From Dasyornis broadbenti (Eukaryota; Chordata; Aves; Passeriformes; Dasyornithidae): 64,000 bases of DNA. This document shows positions 12,601-27,600 of the stretch, piece after piece; position 1 is the stretch's first letter, and each line of letters starts with the position of its first letter. Location of the stretch: contig VZRN01001124.1 of the NCBI GenBank assembly GCA_013397935.1, positions 2,464,917 through 2,528,916 on the forward strand, in the 5' to 3' direction. The position numbers were made by a program, and so were the translations under genes. Below the pieces are notes generated by a model. It did not search any database, was not told the origin of the DNA, and saw only the letters and a program-made list of their open reading frames with translations.

Positions 12601-15600
12601 CGTTTCACATCCAAGTAGCTCATTAATGCCCATCTAAGGAGCAAAGGACAGGCCTCTGCATGTGTGTCTGTATGAACACCTGCAGCCTCACAGCTGTGGT
12701 TCTTGGTGTAGCTCCCAGCGTAGGGTGAGCTCTGTGTGCACAAGGTGAATCTCTAGCTTGACACTGGAAAAAAGCCAGACCTCTCAGACAGACAACTCTT
12801 GTGTGCCATTAGGTCGAGCTGGTGCGTTTTCCTTGCTCATAGTTCTCCACTTGGCTCCTGGGCTGTAGTTAGCAAATGCAGTAAGAGATGCCCATGTTCT
12901 GCATAATGCTTAGTCCTTTGGCAGAGGGAAACATGGAACAGTTTTAAAGGACGATGGTAATGACAGGACTGGGAGATGAGCAGGTGGTAACATTTTGCTC
13001 TGGATTGCTGCCACCACGTTTTTATGTTGCTGTGATTTGATACCATCTCACTGGCTGTTTTTTTTTTTGTTTTTTTTTTAACTGCTCTGAAAGTCCCTTG
13101 TCTAAGTGAGAGGAAATGTAAGAAATGCCTTGAGGAGATGGAATTTCTGGAAGCAGGGGGTGACCTGGCCATGCTTAGGAGGAGACCCCTCCCTTGGTTT
13201 TTTCTAAGGTACAAACCTCTGGTTGCTGGTCTTACCTGCATGAAGCCAAATCCTGCTGGGCTTGCCAGTCAGATGGTGGAGAGCGTGCTGGATTTGGTTG
13301 AAGCCAGTGGAAAAGCTTCTGGCAAATGGGCCCCCAAAGTCTTACCTGATTTATTGATCTCATAGAAATAGAAATGTGCTTTGGTTTGGGTGGGTGAATA
13401 TAAGCACTCTGAGAGAGAAAGAGTAAAGTAATGTTGGCATACAAATGTTGGCATGTAGAAGCATTGCAAAATGGTTAAGGAGGAAGGTTGCTGTCAAATT
13501 TGACTTTAGCAGAGTTTAGGTAAAGTGGTGTAGTTTGTTCATAAAATCCCAGCCTAAGAACTGCATCGTCCTTGATTCAAATGCTATTTTCAAGCAGTCT
13601 TGGCTATACTTCACATAGGTAAAAAGCAAAACTCTTAGAAAAGAAAATGCAATGCTTGGCACTGCAAAGTGTTGGGCAGCTTTTAAATTGTAGGCAGAAT
13701 TTACTGCTACAGTCACTGAAAGCTGAAAGTGCAAATACACTGAACTACGTAAGTTGTTTTTTCATGCTTCTGATACAAGATAATCCTGATTTTTATATTT
13801 TTGTTGAAATACAAATATGTATGAGAATTTAGAACTTTTATCCCAGCATGATTTAAAAGCCAACAGTTTTTATCAGAAATACTTCTTCAGAGTAGCTTTT
13901 GCCTGTATATATTTTAAACACCTCTTGTTAAATTTCTAGAATTTCTTCCTTGGAAAATATGCCTTCTTTTTAATTTTTTGAAGTATGGTAGTTCAGATGG
14001 GGCTGCAGCTACTGCTTCATTTCTCCTCTCCTTATCCTCACCTTCTACTTTTAAGAGAAAAGGAAGTGCAATATTAGGGAGATAGGCTGTTTTCAGTGAC
14101 ATGAAAGGCATTTTTGTTTAAACAAAAAAGCAGAAAAAATAGTAGATTTCAATCTAAATAACTTAAAATTTTCTCCCTGGCTTTCTGTTCATTCAGGGGG
14201 TTAAATTTTTATGTTTTGTTTTTGCTTGTTCTGGGTGTATGGTTTATAATTAGAAGACTGCAGATAAACTGTTTAATTCCTTTATAATTTGAGAATAACC
14301 TTTGTGGGCATTTGTAAAATAAATACCTAACTGTAAGAGAAATCTAACAGTGGCCAAAATGACCCATTCACATACAGTCCTGTGTCTTTGGTATGACTGG
14401 TAGTAAAGTGCAGATATGCCTGTAAGAAATGACCAGCAGTGGCTGCTACTTCATGGCTCCATTCCTTCTGTCTACAGACGGCTGCTGAAGAGTGAACTTG
14501 GATCCTTCATCACAGATTACTTTCAGGTATTGCATGACTTGCTTGTTTATATTGAGGTTTGCTCTCTTCAACTTTTTAGCCTATAGCAAAATTAGGATCC
14601 CTTTTTACATGCATGTAGCCTACAAGTTTCTTTTTTTTGGTTTTTTTTTTTTTNNNNNNNNNNNNNTGCTATGGAAGATGATGGAGGTACTGGACTTTTT
14701 TAAAATGTGGGCCATATAGCCTTGGGAGTAATTATTTTTATTGATGTATGTGCAGAATTAAGGATAATCTTCCTTTGCACTTAAGAAAGGCTGCTAGTAA
14801 CCTGCCAAGATCAAGGAGGAATTCACTTGAACTTTTTAAAGAAGGTGGGATACTTTTTTCCTCAGTATAGAGAATTCAAAAGTAGGTTTTCTGCAACAGG
14901 GGCCAGCAAATGGGGAGAGAAGAGATAAGGACTGCCTGGAGGCAGGAGGGGGCAAAGAGAAGGGAGTTTTTATCAGCAGGAAATCAACCTAGGTGCTGTT
15001 TGCCTTTTAGTCCCACAAACATCAGTGTAGCTTCTGAAAAGGGAAAATGTGAAGGATAAGGGAAGATTTGAACAGTCACAAATGTGAATAAGTGTTTCTG
15101 CCTTTTACTGATACTGTCCAGGTAGACAGAGGTTGACATTTAACCATATGAAAGCCTACTGGATGATTTTTAGAAGGCACTGATGGCTTTCAGTGTTTTA
15201 ATTTGTTCAGTGTAGCATTGATTAAAGAAGCAAAAACAAAGAGGGGCTGCTGGGAACAAGAGGATTTTCTTCCCGTAGAGTAAAAGAGAGAGAGAAATTT
15301 TCTGTACTTTCTGAAGCAGCTAATGCTGCTGTGTGCGTGCTGACAGCTTAAAAGAGGAAAAAGAAGACTAGTGTTGTTTCCTATCAGATTACATGATTTA
15401 TTAGATTACATGACTTAAAAAAATCCCCCTGCTGTGCTATCAAGTGAGAAGAAAACTCCTGCCCCAGGGGTAGTTGTTTCACTTCCTCAGCCCCTCTCTG
15501 CACAAGTTGTTTACTGCACAGAGGCAGCTGCTGGTGTTGCACGGCAGGACATTTCCTAGACCCTGAGTGGAGTGACAGCCACCAGCACTCACATTTAATT

Positions 15601-18600
15601 TCTGGAGTATTTTTGCTCAGTGTCAAAAAGAGTAAATGGACATCTGTCAGACTTAGCCTGAGGTAAAACTCATGGTGCAGGCAAATGGTGAGACAAACTG
15701 TGAGATAAAGGCTATTGTCAGAAGTGAGATTTTCCCTCTGTAGGCTAAGATGCAGACTTATTTCTGATTTTAGACTAGCAGCATATGGCCATGATAAAGG
15801 TTACCACTCCCTCCTGAATGTCTTTACTCAAAAATCTTAGGGCCATGGAGTGGGGAGAGACTGTTCATGTGCCCAAGAAGGGCTGACAACATTATTTCAT
15901 TTGTCTGTGGGTTCTGTTTCACTGCTGATGCCAGCTGATTTATGGTAGTACTGCTGCCACCAAGATGAGCAGAGTTGAATTAAGCTGCTGATTTGGCTGA
16001 AAAATAACCTTGAAAGAAAAAAACCGAAGTTTCCAAGTACTCCGTTTGACGTGTTGTGGTCATCACCTCTGACATGGGGGAGGTTTTGGGAGTGGGTCAC
16101 CAGGATGCAGGGTGGAGTGGAAGTGCATCTTTTGGCAGCAGTTTCCTCTGACATCTGTTAAAGCCCATGGAAAGCTATCCCAAGAACCAAGTTTTCTGTC
16201 TTCTTGCATTGAAATGGACCCTGAAGAATATTCTCTGTGTAGCCAAGCAGTTTTAAATATCCTAGCAGCAATTAGAGCAACTAACTGGATCATATAATAT
16301 TTAGGTGTGATAAACTGACTTGAACATTTTCCATTTCTAATGCCATGGCACTTATAACAGGAGCCACTAAGAGCATATTTAAAGTCACATTTGTTTTAAG
16401 AGTTCAGGATTTTACATTATGTAAATTTTATACATTCACACATGCATGTTTTTTTGTAACCATTGAGTATTTAAGACTAAAATGGAACAGAGCTTTTATA
16501 GTGAGACAAAGCTACCTTTGTGATCAACTTGACTTGTTTACTCACAAGTCCTTTTCATCAGCACTCATGTAAATTAACAGTTTTTAGGTCCTCAAATTGC
16601 TGAAGAAATGTTTAGGATATGGTTGGAGTTTATGCAGTCTTTTTCTGCTACCAAGCCACCATCATACCAGAGTTAATGAGTCTGTTTTGCCTTTGAAAGA
16701 GAAATATAATTCCTGTGAGGGCTGCAGTGCAAACTCAGATGTTTCATTCTGAAGGGCAGTTGTGTTTATAAATCTGCCGCTTTAGCAATCCTACTGTATA
16801 TACAACCCATCTCCTTGGATTGAAGTCTGAGTGTAAATGCCAGAAAATTGAGACTTGTAGTATTTGCTGCAGATCTGCCTTAAAGCAGTGCTTCATGCTC
16901 CAGATTTTTCAGTACTGGCTTTGCCCACGAACTGATTCGAGAGTTTGCTGCTGCTGAAAAGGGGCTCTTTGTAGCCACCTCTCTGCTCAATAACCCAGCA
17001 GGGCACCATTTGCCCTCACTGCTGGGTTAGTTTGCAGGTGGTCAGCTGAACTGCAGAAGGTGGAAATCTTACGACTGTGGAAGGTAAGAGGTTGAGATTT
17101 GGAGGAACAGAGTGTACTGGCAACTGGGACTTCTCTGGTGCAGCTGTGTGATTTTCAGATGTGCTTCCTTCATTTTCCTGCTGTGTGACCCTTATGTTTC
17201 TGGAGGAAAAATTTTAAATATAAAACTAGCAAGTGTTGATAAATTGATGCATTATTTGCCTGATTCTGCAAACCTGAAACAAAATCTTTGGAAAGGATGA
17301 GCTGTGTCTTTTCACTCTCTGTGGGCTTGTTAATCTTGAAACTCATGGGGGGCAAAATGGAAATGGTTTTATGCATATTAACTCCAAACTGTCTCCTCCC
17401 AAGGCAGAGAGACCTGATCCCTTCCCAGGCACTGTAAACCTCTCCCTGAACCCACAGGCTGCAAATGCAGAAAGTCAAATGCCCAGAGCTGATGCCTGAT
17501 GTCCACTCCCCACACTGGCAGAGCTGGTAGGTGAGGAATGGCAAGTGGACTATATCGTTATCTAATCAAATGAGATCTTTGAGGTCTTGAAACTAGAAGC
17601 AAAGCTGTTATATAATTTCCAGGCTGCTGTAGCAGAGAGCCCCTGGAGGTGGCAAGTCCTGACTCAGAATTAGACCCAGCTTTCTGTTTGTGCATGAAGC
17701 TGCCAAAGCTGCAGTGTGCAAGCTTGCATGTTGCTGGGGTGTCAAGCAAAGTCGAAGCAGCAAGAGGATAATGGATAGCTGAAAAGTAAGCAGTGTCAGT
17801 GATGAGGCAAGCCTGGATCCAAACCAACATTGATTTTATCGTCTCCCTTAAGAGCAGTCACAAGTGGAGCTGGTGAGCCTTCCTGTGGTCAGAGTCCCTC
17901 TTGCTGTAGGTTCCCCAGCTGTGCAAGGTGCCTGCAGTGATAGGGGGAAGCATGCACTCCTCCGTCTCCTGTGGCATCATAAAGCTTTTGTTTAGGTCCC
18001 CACTGCGTGTTTTTCTGGGGCTCCAGCCTGGAGAGATGACTTTAGCATCTCTTGTGATGCTTGCTCGCTCCTTTGAAAGGCTCCATTGTAAAGCCTAGCT
18101 AACAGCTGAAAAGGCCATGTGGCTGCTTAGTCAAAGAGAAGAATACACGGTGTGTGAGGCATCTTACCTTGATGCCAGGTTTCTATGTCTGTCTGTTTCA
18201 CAACAAGGCAAAGTAGTAGTTGTGCAGGCTATTGGAGTGATGGTTACTGCTGGATACAGGTGGCATGAGCTCTTCTCTGGCCAAGTGCTGTCTCGTGCCT
18301 GCTGCCAGGGGCTGCAGCAGCTCGGCTGCTGCACAAGGAACAAATTGCAAATCACTTGTGTGATTTGCAGAGCTTAGCTGTGTGACTGCAATACCCTTTT
18401 GGGTCAAGCTGGTCTTTATTATTATATTTGTCTCCTCATTGGCTGGGAACCTCTGTTGGTGCAGGTCTGGTAGTTATTTCTGCTTCATCTGGCACTTTCT
18501 AGAGCAGCTTTCATGGAGCAGCTCCAGAGACTCCATGGTAACTGCCCAGCTCTGTTATCATGGATGGGGTCGCCCAGCAGTTCAGCGCTGCTCTCGAGCA

Positions 18601-21600
18601 GAGGACCTAGTCCTGGGTGGCAGCGGGGACACCTCCTTTCAGGCCCTGCTCACATGAACTCTGTAGATGTGTGTGAGTCCCTCCAAATGGTGCCTGGTTG
18701 CTCCCACTCAAAGCGTGGTGTGGTCGGTGTGCCATGGCCTGGCTGAGCAGGACTCCCACCTGGAGCAGTGACTCACTAGTGTAGAGTCAGGGCACCTGGC
18801 TATGGGATTTTCCCAGTGCTGCTGCCTGCCTGGTTGTGGTCTAGAGCATAGCAGTGTTGCCTACTTGGTCTGCCTGGTCTACTCTCTTTCTTACTCTCCC
18901 TGCCTCACTTCCATCTCTTTAAGTGGGTTTTTTTTTTATCTGTTCTGAACAAAACTGGCTCTAGAAAGTGTCATTTTAGGATGTGATTTCATAGTTATCT
19001 TGCAATTTCTCCTCTTTGTAGGATCAAAGTGATATCTCTGCTTCTGTCAGTATTTCCCCTCTTAGAGAAAAAAAGAAAGGACGGGGTGGGGGATGCTCTA
19101 GGTATGAGATGCTGCAGCTCACAAAAGTTTGTGTTCTGTAAAACACTGCCAAGAATTAGGTAGGTGTTTGTGTGCAGCTGGCAATAACTTCGTAGAAAAC
19201 ACTTGCCAAGTAAGTTTGGATGATGCATTTTTTCTCAAATTAACATCAGATTATCCACAAAGCAGTGGCTATGTGTTTGTAGAGCCTGTAAAAGTGTGAC
19301 TTAGCACTAGAACACAAAGCCTCAATTAGAAAAGGGGGCTGCATTTAAGAAACGCTGTAGTGGACTGAAGAAAAACTGATTTTGTTCATCCAGCAAAATG
19401 AGGTCAATTATTTTGAGTATATCTGGTTTGGTTTCCTTCTGTTTCAAGCTTATGTTGTTTGATGAACTACTATTAACTTGCTAATTTGAAGGTAGCTTTT
19501 AAAAGGCACGCTGGCCATGTTTGGCTTGGAGACATGAACAGAAAGCAAAATTTGTCATTAATTAAATGCGTGTTTGTGTAAACCTTTTTCCCCTCAAAGA
19601 TAATGGCTTATGTTTTTTAGTAGGAGAATTGATTTGTACCATGCTCTACTGCAGACATGGCTGTCAGACAAGATGTGAAGATGCCTGTGATGGCTTGAGC
19701 CTCCTCAGTGTTTTCTATGGAGTTGCTGCCAAAGCTACTTAGCTGTTTTTTGCCACCCTTCTCCTTGAATGTAGCACCCACAGCAGAGCAAGCTGTGTTG
19801 GTGGCAGGGCTGCCACCCTCAAATCCTTCCTGTTGGTTCTGTCCGGAGGCTGTCACCACACCCATGCTGCTGACAGCATGCTTCTGACAGACAGCACCTA
19901 ATTTGCCTCAGGCAGAGTCAGATGGGTACCATTTTGCCCAGAGTGTAGTGGGAGCATGAACAGAAAGGGCCTCTGTGGCCCCCATTGGGAATGCCCAGCT
20001 CCTGACAAGGTGGAGGGAGAGAGGGAGAAGGTATTTGGCACTACAGGCGCTGCTGGTTTGAGAGAGGAACCCCAGCTGTTGTGTCAGGGACAGCTTTCGC
20101 CTTCTAGGAAGATGGTGGGACTGGAGTTGCTCCATGGAGCAGGAATGGAGAAACTTGCCTCAATTTCTCTCACAGGGAAGAGAAAGAGGAAAGTATCTGT
20201 GCCAGAAAAAAATGAAGGAATTACCAGGAAGGTGTGCATGTTTTATAAGGTGCTGTGTGCCTGCCTTCACATTTTTTTTTATTCCCAATGATTTGAGCAT
20301 GACTTACTTTAAAGAGTAGCAAATACATATATGTTGTGGGAGGATCTTTGCTGAGGAACAAATGAAAAGTGATTATTTTAGCTTTGAATCTTTAAAATTT
20401 AGCTTGTCTTTAAAAATTTAGGGCATTTGAAAACTTACTTAAGAGCTTTCTCTTAGCTGCTCTTCTTAGTGGTGTATCTGAGACAGCTATTTTAGTTTTC
20501 TGCACTGAGAAAAGAGGTCAACCTGTGAGATTTCACAAGGTCACTGCTATCTGCTGCAAAACAACTCTCTCCACATTTCTCGACTGGATGTACATGTGTT
20601 AACATGAGGTGTTAAACTGGGACTTTGTTTCTCTGCACAGCAGAGTAGCAAAGAGTAGGGGCAGGTTTGCACGCCCCACAAGGAGCGTATAGCATCCTGT
20701 GGTGTCCCAACAGCAGTGGGAGGAAATCACCAGGGGAAGCAGGAAAAGCTCATTTGGGGAGGGGAGGGAAGGGCCCCCGCAAGCTCCCAGTTCAGCTGTA
20801 ACGGATGGAAGGTGGCGGCTGAACGTTTTCAAATGAACGTACCCTTCAAGCTTACTTGGTGTGAGTCTTTATCTGGTCTTGCTCAAATAGAAGATTTATT
20901 TTTCCTCTTAGCTCTGTGCCTCTGGGTTGCCTCTGGCAAGCAGGGATGCAGCAGCAAATGAGCAAGGTCTGATACAGACCTCTGCTGTGGCTGCATTGAG
21001 TAGCTTTTATTGATTTGTCAGCAGACCCTGCAGGGTTTGTTAATGACAATTTGCCTCTCTGGCTTGCTCTAAGGGATTAATGTTTGGATTGAATCAATTT
21101 CTAAGCCTGTGATTTCTTGTAGAAAAGATGGAGAAGTAACACTTCCAGATATTTTTAGACGGGGAGAAGGGAAATGAAGTGTGGTTGATTTTATTTATTT
21201 TTTTAAGTCTCTTCCACAGGAAAAGGGAAAATCTGAGAGGAAAAATGAAAAGTCTGCACTAACTATATGGACCTAATCTCTTTTTTTAAGGAAACCTTTA
21301 GAGTGAGATTATGCAATCTCATTAGCACATGGAATTACTATAATACATTCATAGCTACGTTATAAATTCTTTACTACAGAGTAGTGATTAATATATCTAT
21401 TTTTAATAGATACAACTGTCCTGCCCATTAATGTGTATAAATGTGTATTTTGGTTGCTGACAGAGCTGTAAAATAAAAAAAAAAACAACCCCTCTGGAAG
21501 TAGAAAATATCAATAATACTAACTTTTACGCAAAATATCTGGAAAATTGTGTCCACAGAGCTCAGGAAGCATATGTGAAATGAAATCTAATGTTCTAGTG

Positions 21601-24600
21601 CAGATAGAAAAGGAATTCATATTTCTTGAGAGAAGCACAAGGAAATAAGCATCACAACCTTGTATGTGTATATACCTTTTTATTATGAAGTAGTTCAAAA
21701 TAGCACAGTATTAAAGACCAGCTATAAATTTCCCCTACAGTATATGAGAAGTAATTGCCTTGAGCTACAAGTTGAAAAATAAAGGAATTAAGTACTTTTA
21801 TTAATAAACTGAAAACTTTTGGAAGGATTAAGCTGCCATATCACTCCAACGTTATCTATTGTTCAAGCAGAAAAATATTCATAGTGTAAGTGGGTTTCAC
21901 TTTTTTTCCCCTTATGGTTTTTTTCATTACAGATTTCTTCCTCCCTCCTTTTTCACACTGTTGGTTTTTTCTTGGAAAGTTTTTTTTTTGTTGTTTTCCA
22001 AAGCATGTTATGTGTCGTTATCTATTTCTGATGAACAAATCAGACATTTGAACAGACATCTCGACAACTTAATATTTCCATCCAAAGCCCATATTTCTAC
22101 TAGAGATTCTTCATAAAACAGTTGCCTTCCATTTGTTGCTAACATTTGGAAATATTGCCCTTTTTTTCCATTGTGTGAACATATTTATCCAACTTGCTAA
22201 TTCCTGTTGGCATTGCCCAGGTGAGGAGTGTTTCCCAGCCTGAGAATGTCACAGAGCAATGTTTCCTTTGTTTTATACCCTCCAACAGTACGACAGCTTT
22301 GTGTAACTTCTTGTTGAAGGGGGGATGCAGAGGTGCTGCTCTCTTGGCTTGAGGTGCTTACACAGTTACCTGTCTCTGTGTGTGTCAGGGCTGAGACAAG
22401 CTGGGATTTGGTTACCGGAGGCTGGTTTGTGATCCAGGGCAGGATGTACTGTGGCAGCTCATCAGGAGGCTGTGGTGGTGTCCAGGCAGTGGGGTAACAA
22501 CAGTGTGTCCACTGGGAGTGAAAAGAGATGTGCCTTGCTCCCCGGCTGATGGAAGCTTCAAAAGTGCAACCCTGACCTGGTTACCCATTAAAAACAAAAC
22601 CTGCATGATGAACAGTGGGGGAATCATCTCTGACTACTGTGGGCTGCCCTGATACTGAATCCTTTCGCAGAGGCAGAAGGCTTTGTTCTCCATCGGCAGG
22701 ATCTCTAGTAGGAATGTACCTTTTAGGATGCAGTAATATAGTGTGCTATGTGGTGATTGCAGAGCCTTTCTCTGGGACTCCCAAAACTTTTCAGAATAAT
22801 TCATTCACCTAGAGCTGTTGGGAGAGCAAAAGGCAGATGTTGTTTTTGCACTGTTCTTATGTTTGGGGAAGTGGGAACCAAAAAACGAATCAGGTTTTTA
22901 GATGTCCTGAATTGCAAAAAAGCATATTGATGACTAGATCTGTCTGGTCCATGAAAGTTAAGTTTATCTAGAAAGACCAGGTCCTGCCAGTTCTTCTGCA
23001 GCTTGACACTGCATACTGAGATGATCCAACTGCTCAACGCAAAAGAAATGTCCTCATGGAAAAACAATAGGTAGGAATGGAAAAGTAGATGTTAGGGAAC
23101 TGAACTTGGCCTACTGTGCAGTTAGGCAAGCAGTGAGCAAGTGCGAAAAGAAGAGAGTGGGACATTTTCATAGCATTTGACTCTTTGATGACCTCCATCA
23201 TGTAACTGAGGTATAGCTTATGTGGCTGCGCTGTTATGGTAAGGACCATTTGTTTTCTTGACTCCCTCCCTGTGACCCTTCCCATTTCTGGCAGATGTTT
23301 CAACTACTGTGTCTGTTGCATTCTCATGTCTAGCTAAACAAGAGGGGTTAGGGAATGTCTAGCACTCACAGTGAGACCAGTGCTGGAAGAAGTTACTATG
23401 ACGTGACTAATCTTAAGGTAAAAGCATGCAAAGTGGGTAGCATCTGACAAAAACATATCCTTACATGTTTATGATAAATAAAGAAAAGGCAAATATATGT
23501 CTTCTTTTCTCTTGGCAGAACCAGCTCCTTGCAAAAGGCTTGCTGTTTGTGGAGGAGAAGGTCAAGCTGTGTGAAGGTAAGTATAGTACGAAACCTGTTT
23601 TGGAAGGCAGCTCTGCTTTGATGTTTGGTCAGACGAGATGATTTGCACATCTGGAAAGCAAGCAGCCCTTTCTGGGGCTGTCTTACAACCCCTCGGGAGC
23701 CCTTGTGAGGCTGAAGAGAGGGTGGGCTGTTTGAACAGCCACAGAGCCACAATGCTCCCACCAGCCATAACTGCATCACAAAAGCAGGAACGTGAGCCTT
23801 GTGTGGCAGCTGAACCTGGGCTCAAAGCAGTTCTGATCTGGACACGGATCCTGTTGCAAAACTGCTTGGAACTGCCTTCTGCCTTTTATTTCTCATTGTG
23901 ATTTGCAGCTTGATGTAAGCACATGCTTTTGAGAGCTATCAAGCTTTGTGTAAATTTAAAGAAAAAAACAGTCCTTTGGGTAAGAATGAAATCCTTCAGG
24001 AAAGAAGTTGATCACACATTGTGTTCAAACTGCAGAGCCTGTGGACCAAGGTCGGTGTGTTGTGGCCACTCAGTGTTAGACATGTGGGGAATTGGTCACA
24101 TTTAGTAACTGCTTGCTCAAGCGAAGCCAGTACATCTTTATTCAAAACCAAGCTGCTGTTTGGTTTGACCCAGTTTTGTAGCTTGCAGGGAAGATCTCTT
24201 GCTAATCACCAGTGTGTTGTATGTGGGTCATTAAATGCCAATAGACGCTTATAATCTCACGTCATTGCTGGTCGTGGATTCATCTGCACCATTCTTCACC
24301 AAGTGACTTCACCCAACTGGCAGGCTGTAGGATTTTGGGCCCCAGAGGAGTTAAGGGATTGCCAGCCTCCCGCTTGGTGTGTACTTCTTTGGCATTGGCC
24401 CTGTGAGGGAGTTAAAAAGGCAGATCTCCAGCATTTTCCAAAATGTGGGTACCTGCCTTGCTACTGCCAGCTCTTCAGAATAAATGCTGCACAGTTTACC
24501 AGAGACTTTGATTTCTGTATTCATATAAAACTATTCCAGTATCTGCTTTAGCATTATGAAAATTGAGTTTGAGTCTGTAATAAGCTAAGAGCTGCCCAGG

Positions 24601-27600
24601 AGTATTGTGCAAATGCTCAGGTAGTTTGGGTCAGATGAAGTTTCTCGGGCAGATAGCAAAACCCTACCTGCCTCATTTTTCTGTCCCTAGTTCAAAGTGA
24701 CACTGAAGCCACTTTACTTGTGCAGGCTGGCATCACTGCAGGAGATGACTCACGCGCACCTCTCTTTCATAATGTGTTGGCTTGGTGCAGATCTTGTGGT
24801 CACAGCAATGAGGTTTTCTTGTACATGCTTCTTGGTAGCTCTGTCTTCCTGGAAAACTTATACTGCCCCAGCACTCAGTCATAGAGTGTCTGCAGGGCAC
24901 GGCAATGTTTTATCAGTGTCTACTTCTCAATCACAGCCTCTTACTTTAACAAGTTTTTTCTTTATATAATCTGTAAGAATCTCTTTCAGTGCCTGCAGGA
25001 TTTATGATTTCTTGAAGAAACAAACCATTCCTGCTTCCCCTTCAGAAGGAGAAGTGATCTCTGACATTTCATTTTGACTCCACACAGCAAAGCATTGCAG
25101 TCCTGGGAAGGAGGCAGAGGAGGGAAAAATTTAAACATTCAATTAGTCTGTTTCCTGTTGTCTTTTTCGCTTACACTTGGCTATTGCTGGTAATGGGTAG
25201 CTGTTTGGGGGTGTTGGGTAGTTTCTGGTCTGCCTGCAGTTCCAGTTTTGAAGTCAGAGTCATACCTGACACAGTGAAGCATCTTTTTGAACCTTTCTGT
25301 GGTTGTTAGTGGGCTGGCTCTGCTCAAAGGGAAATGTCTGCAGGATCTAGTCCTGCTGGCTCTCTGCTCTCTGGCTGTGTCCTAAGCAGCACAGCCCATG
25401 GGCAAGCACAGTGAAAGTGTCTGCAGAGGTCTGCAGATGAGGAAAGCACTTCAGTACAGAGTGATAAGGCTCCTCTGAGTTGCAATTTTATACGTATTCC
25501 AGTTCCTTGTGTAGGGCCTTTAGTGACCTTGAGGCTGAGCCTTTTGCCCTGTCTTGAGTTGGCCATGTTCCATTACTGCTCCTTGAGTCTTGAGTGCTTG
25601 TGAGCTCCAGCTGAGGCTCTGTGGGAGGTATCCTGGAAAATTCTTTAGTCAGACACTTGTGGTTTTAAACCTGAGTCTGTATTTGCACCTGAGATTTCCA
25701 GGGATGTATCTAAAACTTGAAATAAACATTGCAAACCTTTAGCTAAAAAGCTTAGAGGCTTTGGGTCCAAATGCTGAGGAGTACACAGGCTCTATAAGTA
25801 AAACCTATGAGCATAGTCTGATCACGCTTGTATTGCTGTTATGGGAATCCCAAAATGCATAATTTAGTCTGCCTTCATTTTAAGTACCCAGTTACATTTG
25901 GGGATGTTTGTTTGAGTTGGAGTCATGTAAGGGGTGGCCACAAGTGGATTTCATTTGGGAACATTCCTAAGTGCGGTGTTTGTCATTAGTGGCTTTGTCA
26001 GGATTCCTGACAGGTACCTGACTGGTACCTGACTGCACAGTGTGTCTGAGTGGATGCTGGAGGGGCTTATCTCTTCTAAATGCTCTCCCTGGCTCAGTTG
26101 CAGGATGATGTGGTGGATCAGCTGATGCTGGCTGTGCCCTGGTGGTTTTCAGATTCAGCTCTTTATGTGTGGCCTCTCCCCTGCTAGTCAAGCATGTTAA
26201 CTGTGAGCTGTGCAACTGCACAGTCCTCTGCTGTGGAGTTAAAGCCTCTGGTTGAAGAGGGGCTTCATTCTTTTGTTGGAATTGGTCTCATGTTTTTTAC
26301 AGAACTGTCTTCTTTGCACTGACAGAGCAATTTATGGTCACAGCCTTGTGACTCTGTCGGTTAAGGTGAAGCTTAGCTGGGTGATGTCCAGTTTTGGGCA
26401 GAAACTGTGAAAGAGAAGTCTCTCTTGTTTGGGGAATTAGAGAGTACTTGGAAAATCCAACTTGCTTTTAGTGTCCCTGTCACTAAAGCTCTTGCTCCCA
26501 ATCTCTGTTTTCATAGGTGAGGATCGCATTGATGTCCTGTCTGAAATCTGGGATCACTATTTTACAGAGACTCTTCCTACACTCCAGGCAATATTCTACC
26601 CAGTCCAGGTAATCTTAATTACAATTCAGTCAGATGAAGCAATGTAACTGCAATGCCTGCTAATGGCAAGTGGAAACTCCTCTGCCAGCAATACTGTTTG
26701 GCCAGTGGCTAAATACGTGTCAAAACCTTTTAACTAAATCTGGGAGGAAGTTGAGTTTATCCAAGTATTAACTGTAAGAAGGACTGCTAAAATCTACTGG
26801 AAAAGCATGGTGTTTTGGGCTGAATTTATTCCCAAATGTCTACTCTCTGTACTTAGCTAAACTTGCACACTGAAACTGTTGGACTGTATCTTGTCTGAGC
26901 TATTTGTATTTATACTTCATCTTTTTAAAGTAGCTGGGACTGTCGGTACAGATGGAAGCACTAACAACTTGTCTTAGAAGTATAAATCTGAAGACTAGAT
27001 TGGGAGAAAATGTGTTTGAACTCACCCTAATGACTTTTGAAGGGCTTATATCCCATTTGTGCCTTTGGGAAATCCTCAGCTGGGTTTTTTAAGCTTTAGT
27101 AAGGGGACGTGTGAGTCTATGGGTAGAGGATGAATGAACACTTTATGTAAGACTTTTTTACACTGAGTATTTGGAAAGCTGAATATGCCTCAGAAGTCTT
27201 GAGCTGTATCATTTTTGAATGTAGTTTTAGTCAGGGTTTCCATATGAGCAGTCTAATTACCTCCCCAGCCTATTTTGAACTTTTCTGCCATCAGAGGAAG
27301 AGAAAAATGTACCTCATGTGGAGAATGATGTTCTTGGAAATGCTAGCCTCCTCCCCTTGACTTTTGCCTCTTCCAGAAGACATTATTTCCAGAGCCTTTT
27401 AAAATTATTTTTCCCTTGTATTGTTTGAAAGGCAGCAGGTAAAGCTCAAAGCTTGCCCTTTTCCTCTAATCCTATGAAAGCTGGCATTTCCTAAAAGAGA
27501 AGGGATTTCTGCAAAGACAGACACTAACCTTTCTACTGTGTTTATTTTTCTTCTTTCCTTGCTGCAGATGCTTAAAGGTAGGTGTTTGACAGGTAAAACT

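Larger units (their letters stand above)
14527..23518 (+). other. PRR5L intron 3 (9 kb)
   Basis: The largest intron between PRR5L coding exons. It holds the 13-N gap, two hairpins (16991, 18346) and several A or T runs. I see no interspersed repeat that I can name and no exon-like conserved frame. Confidence 0.75.
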
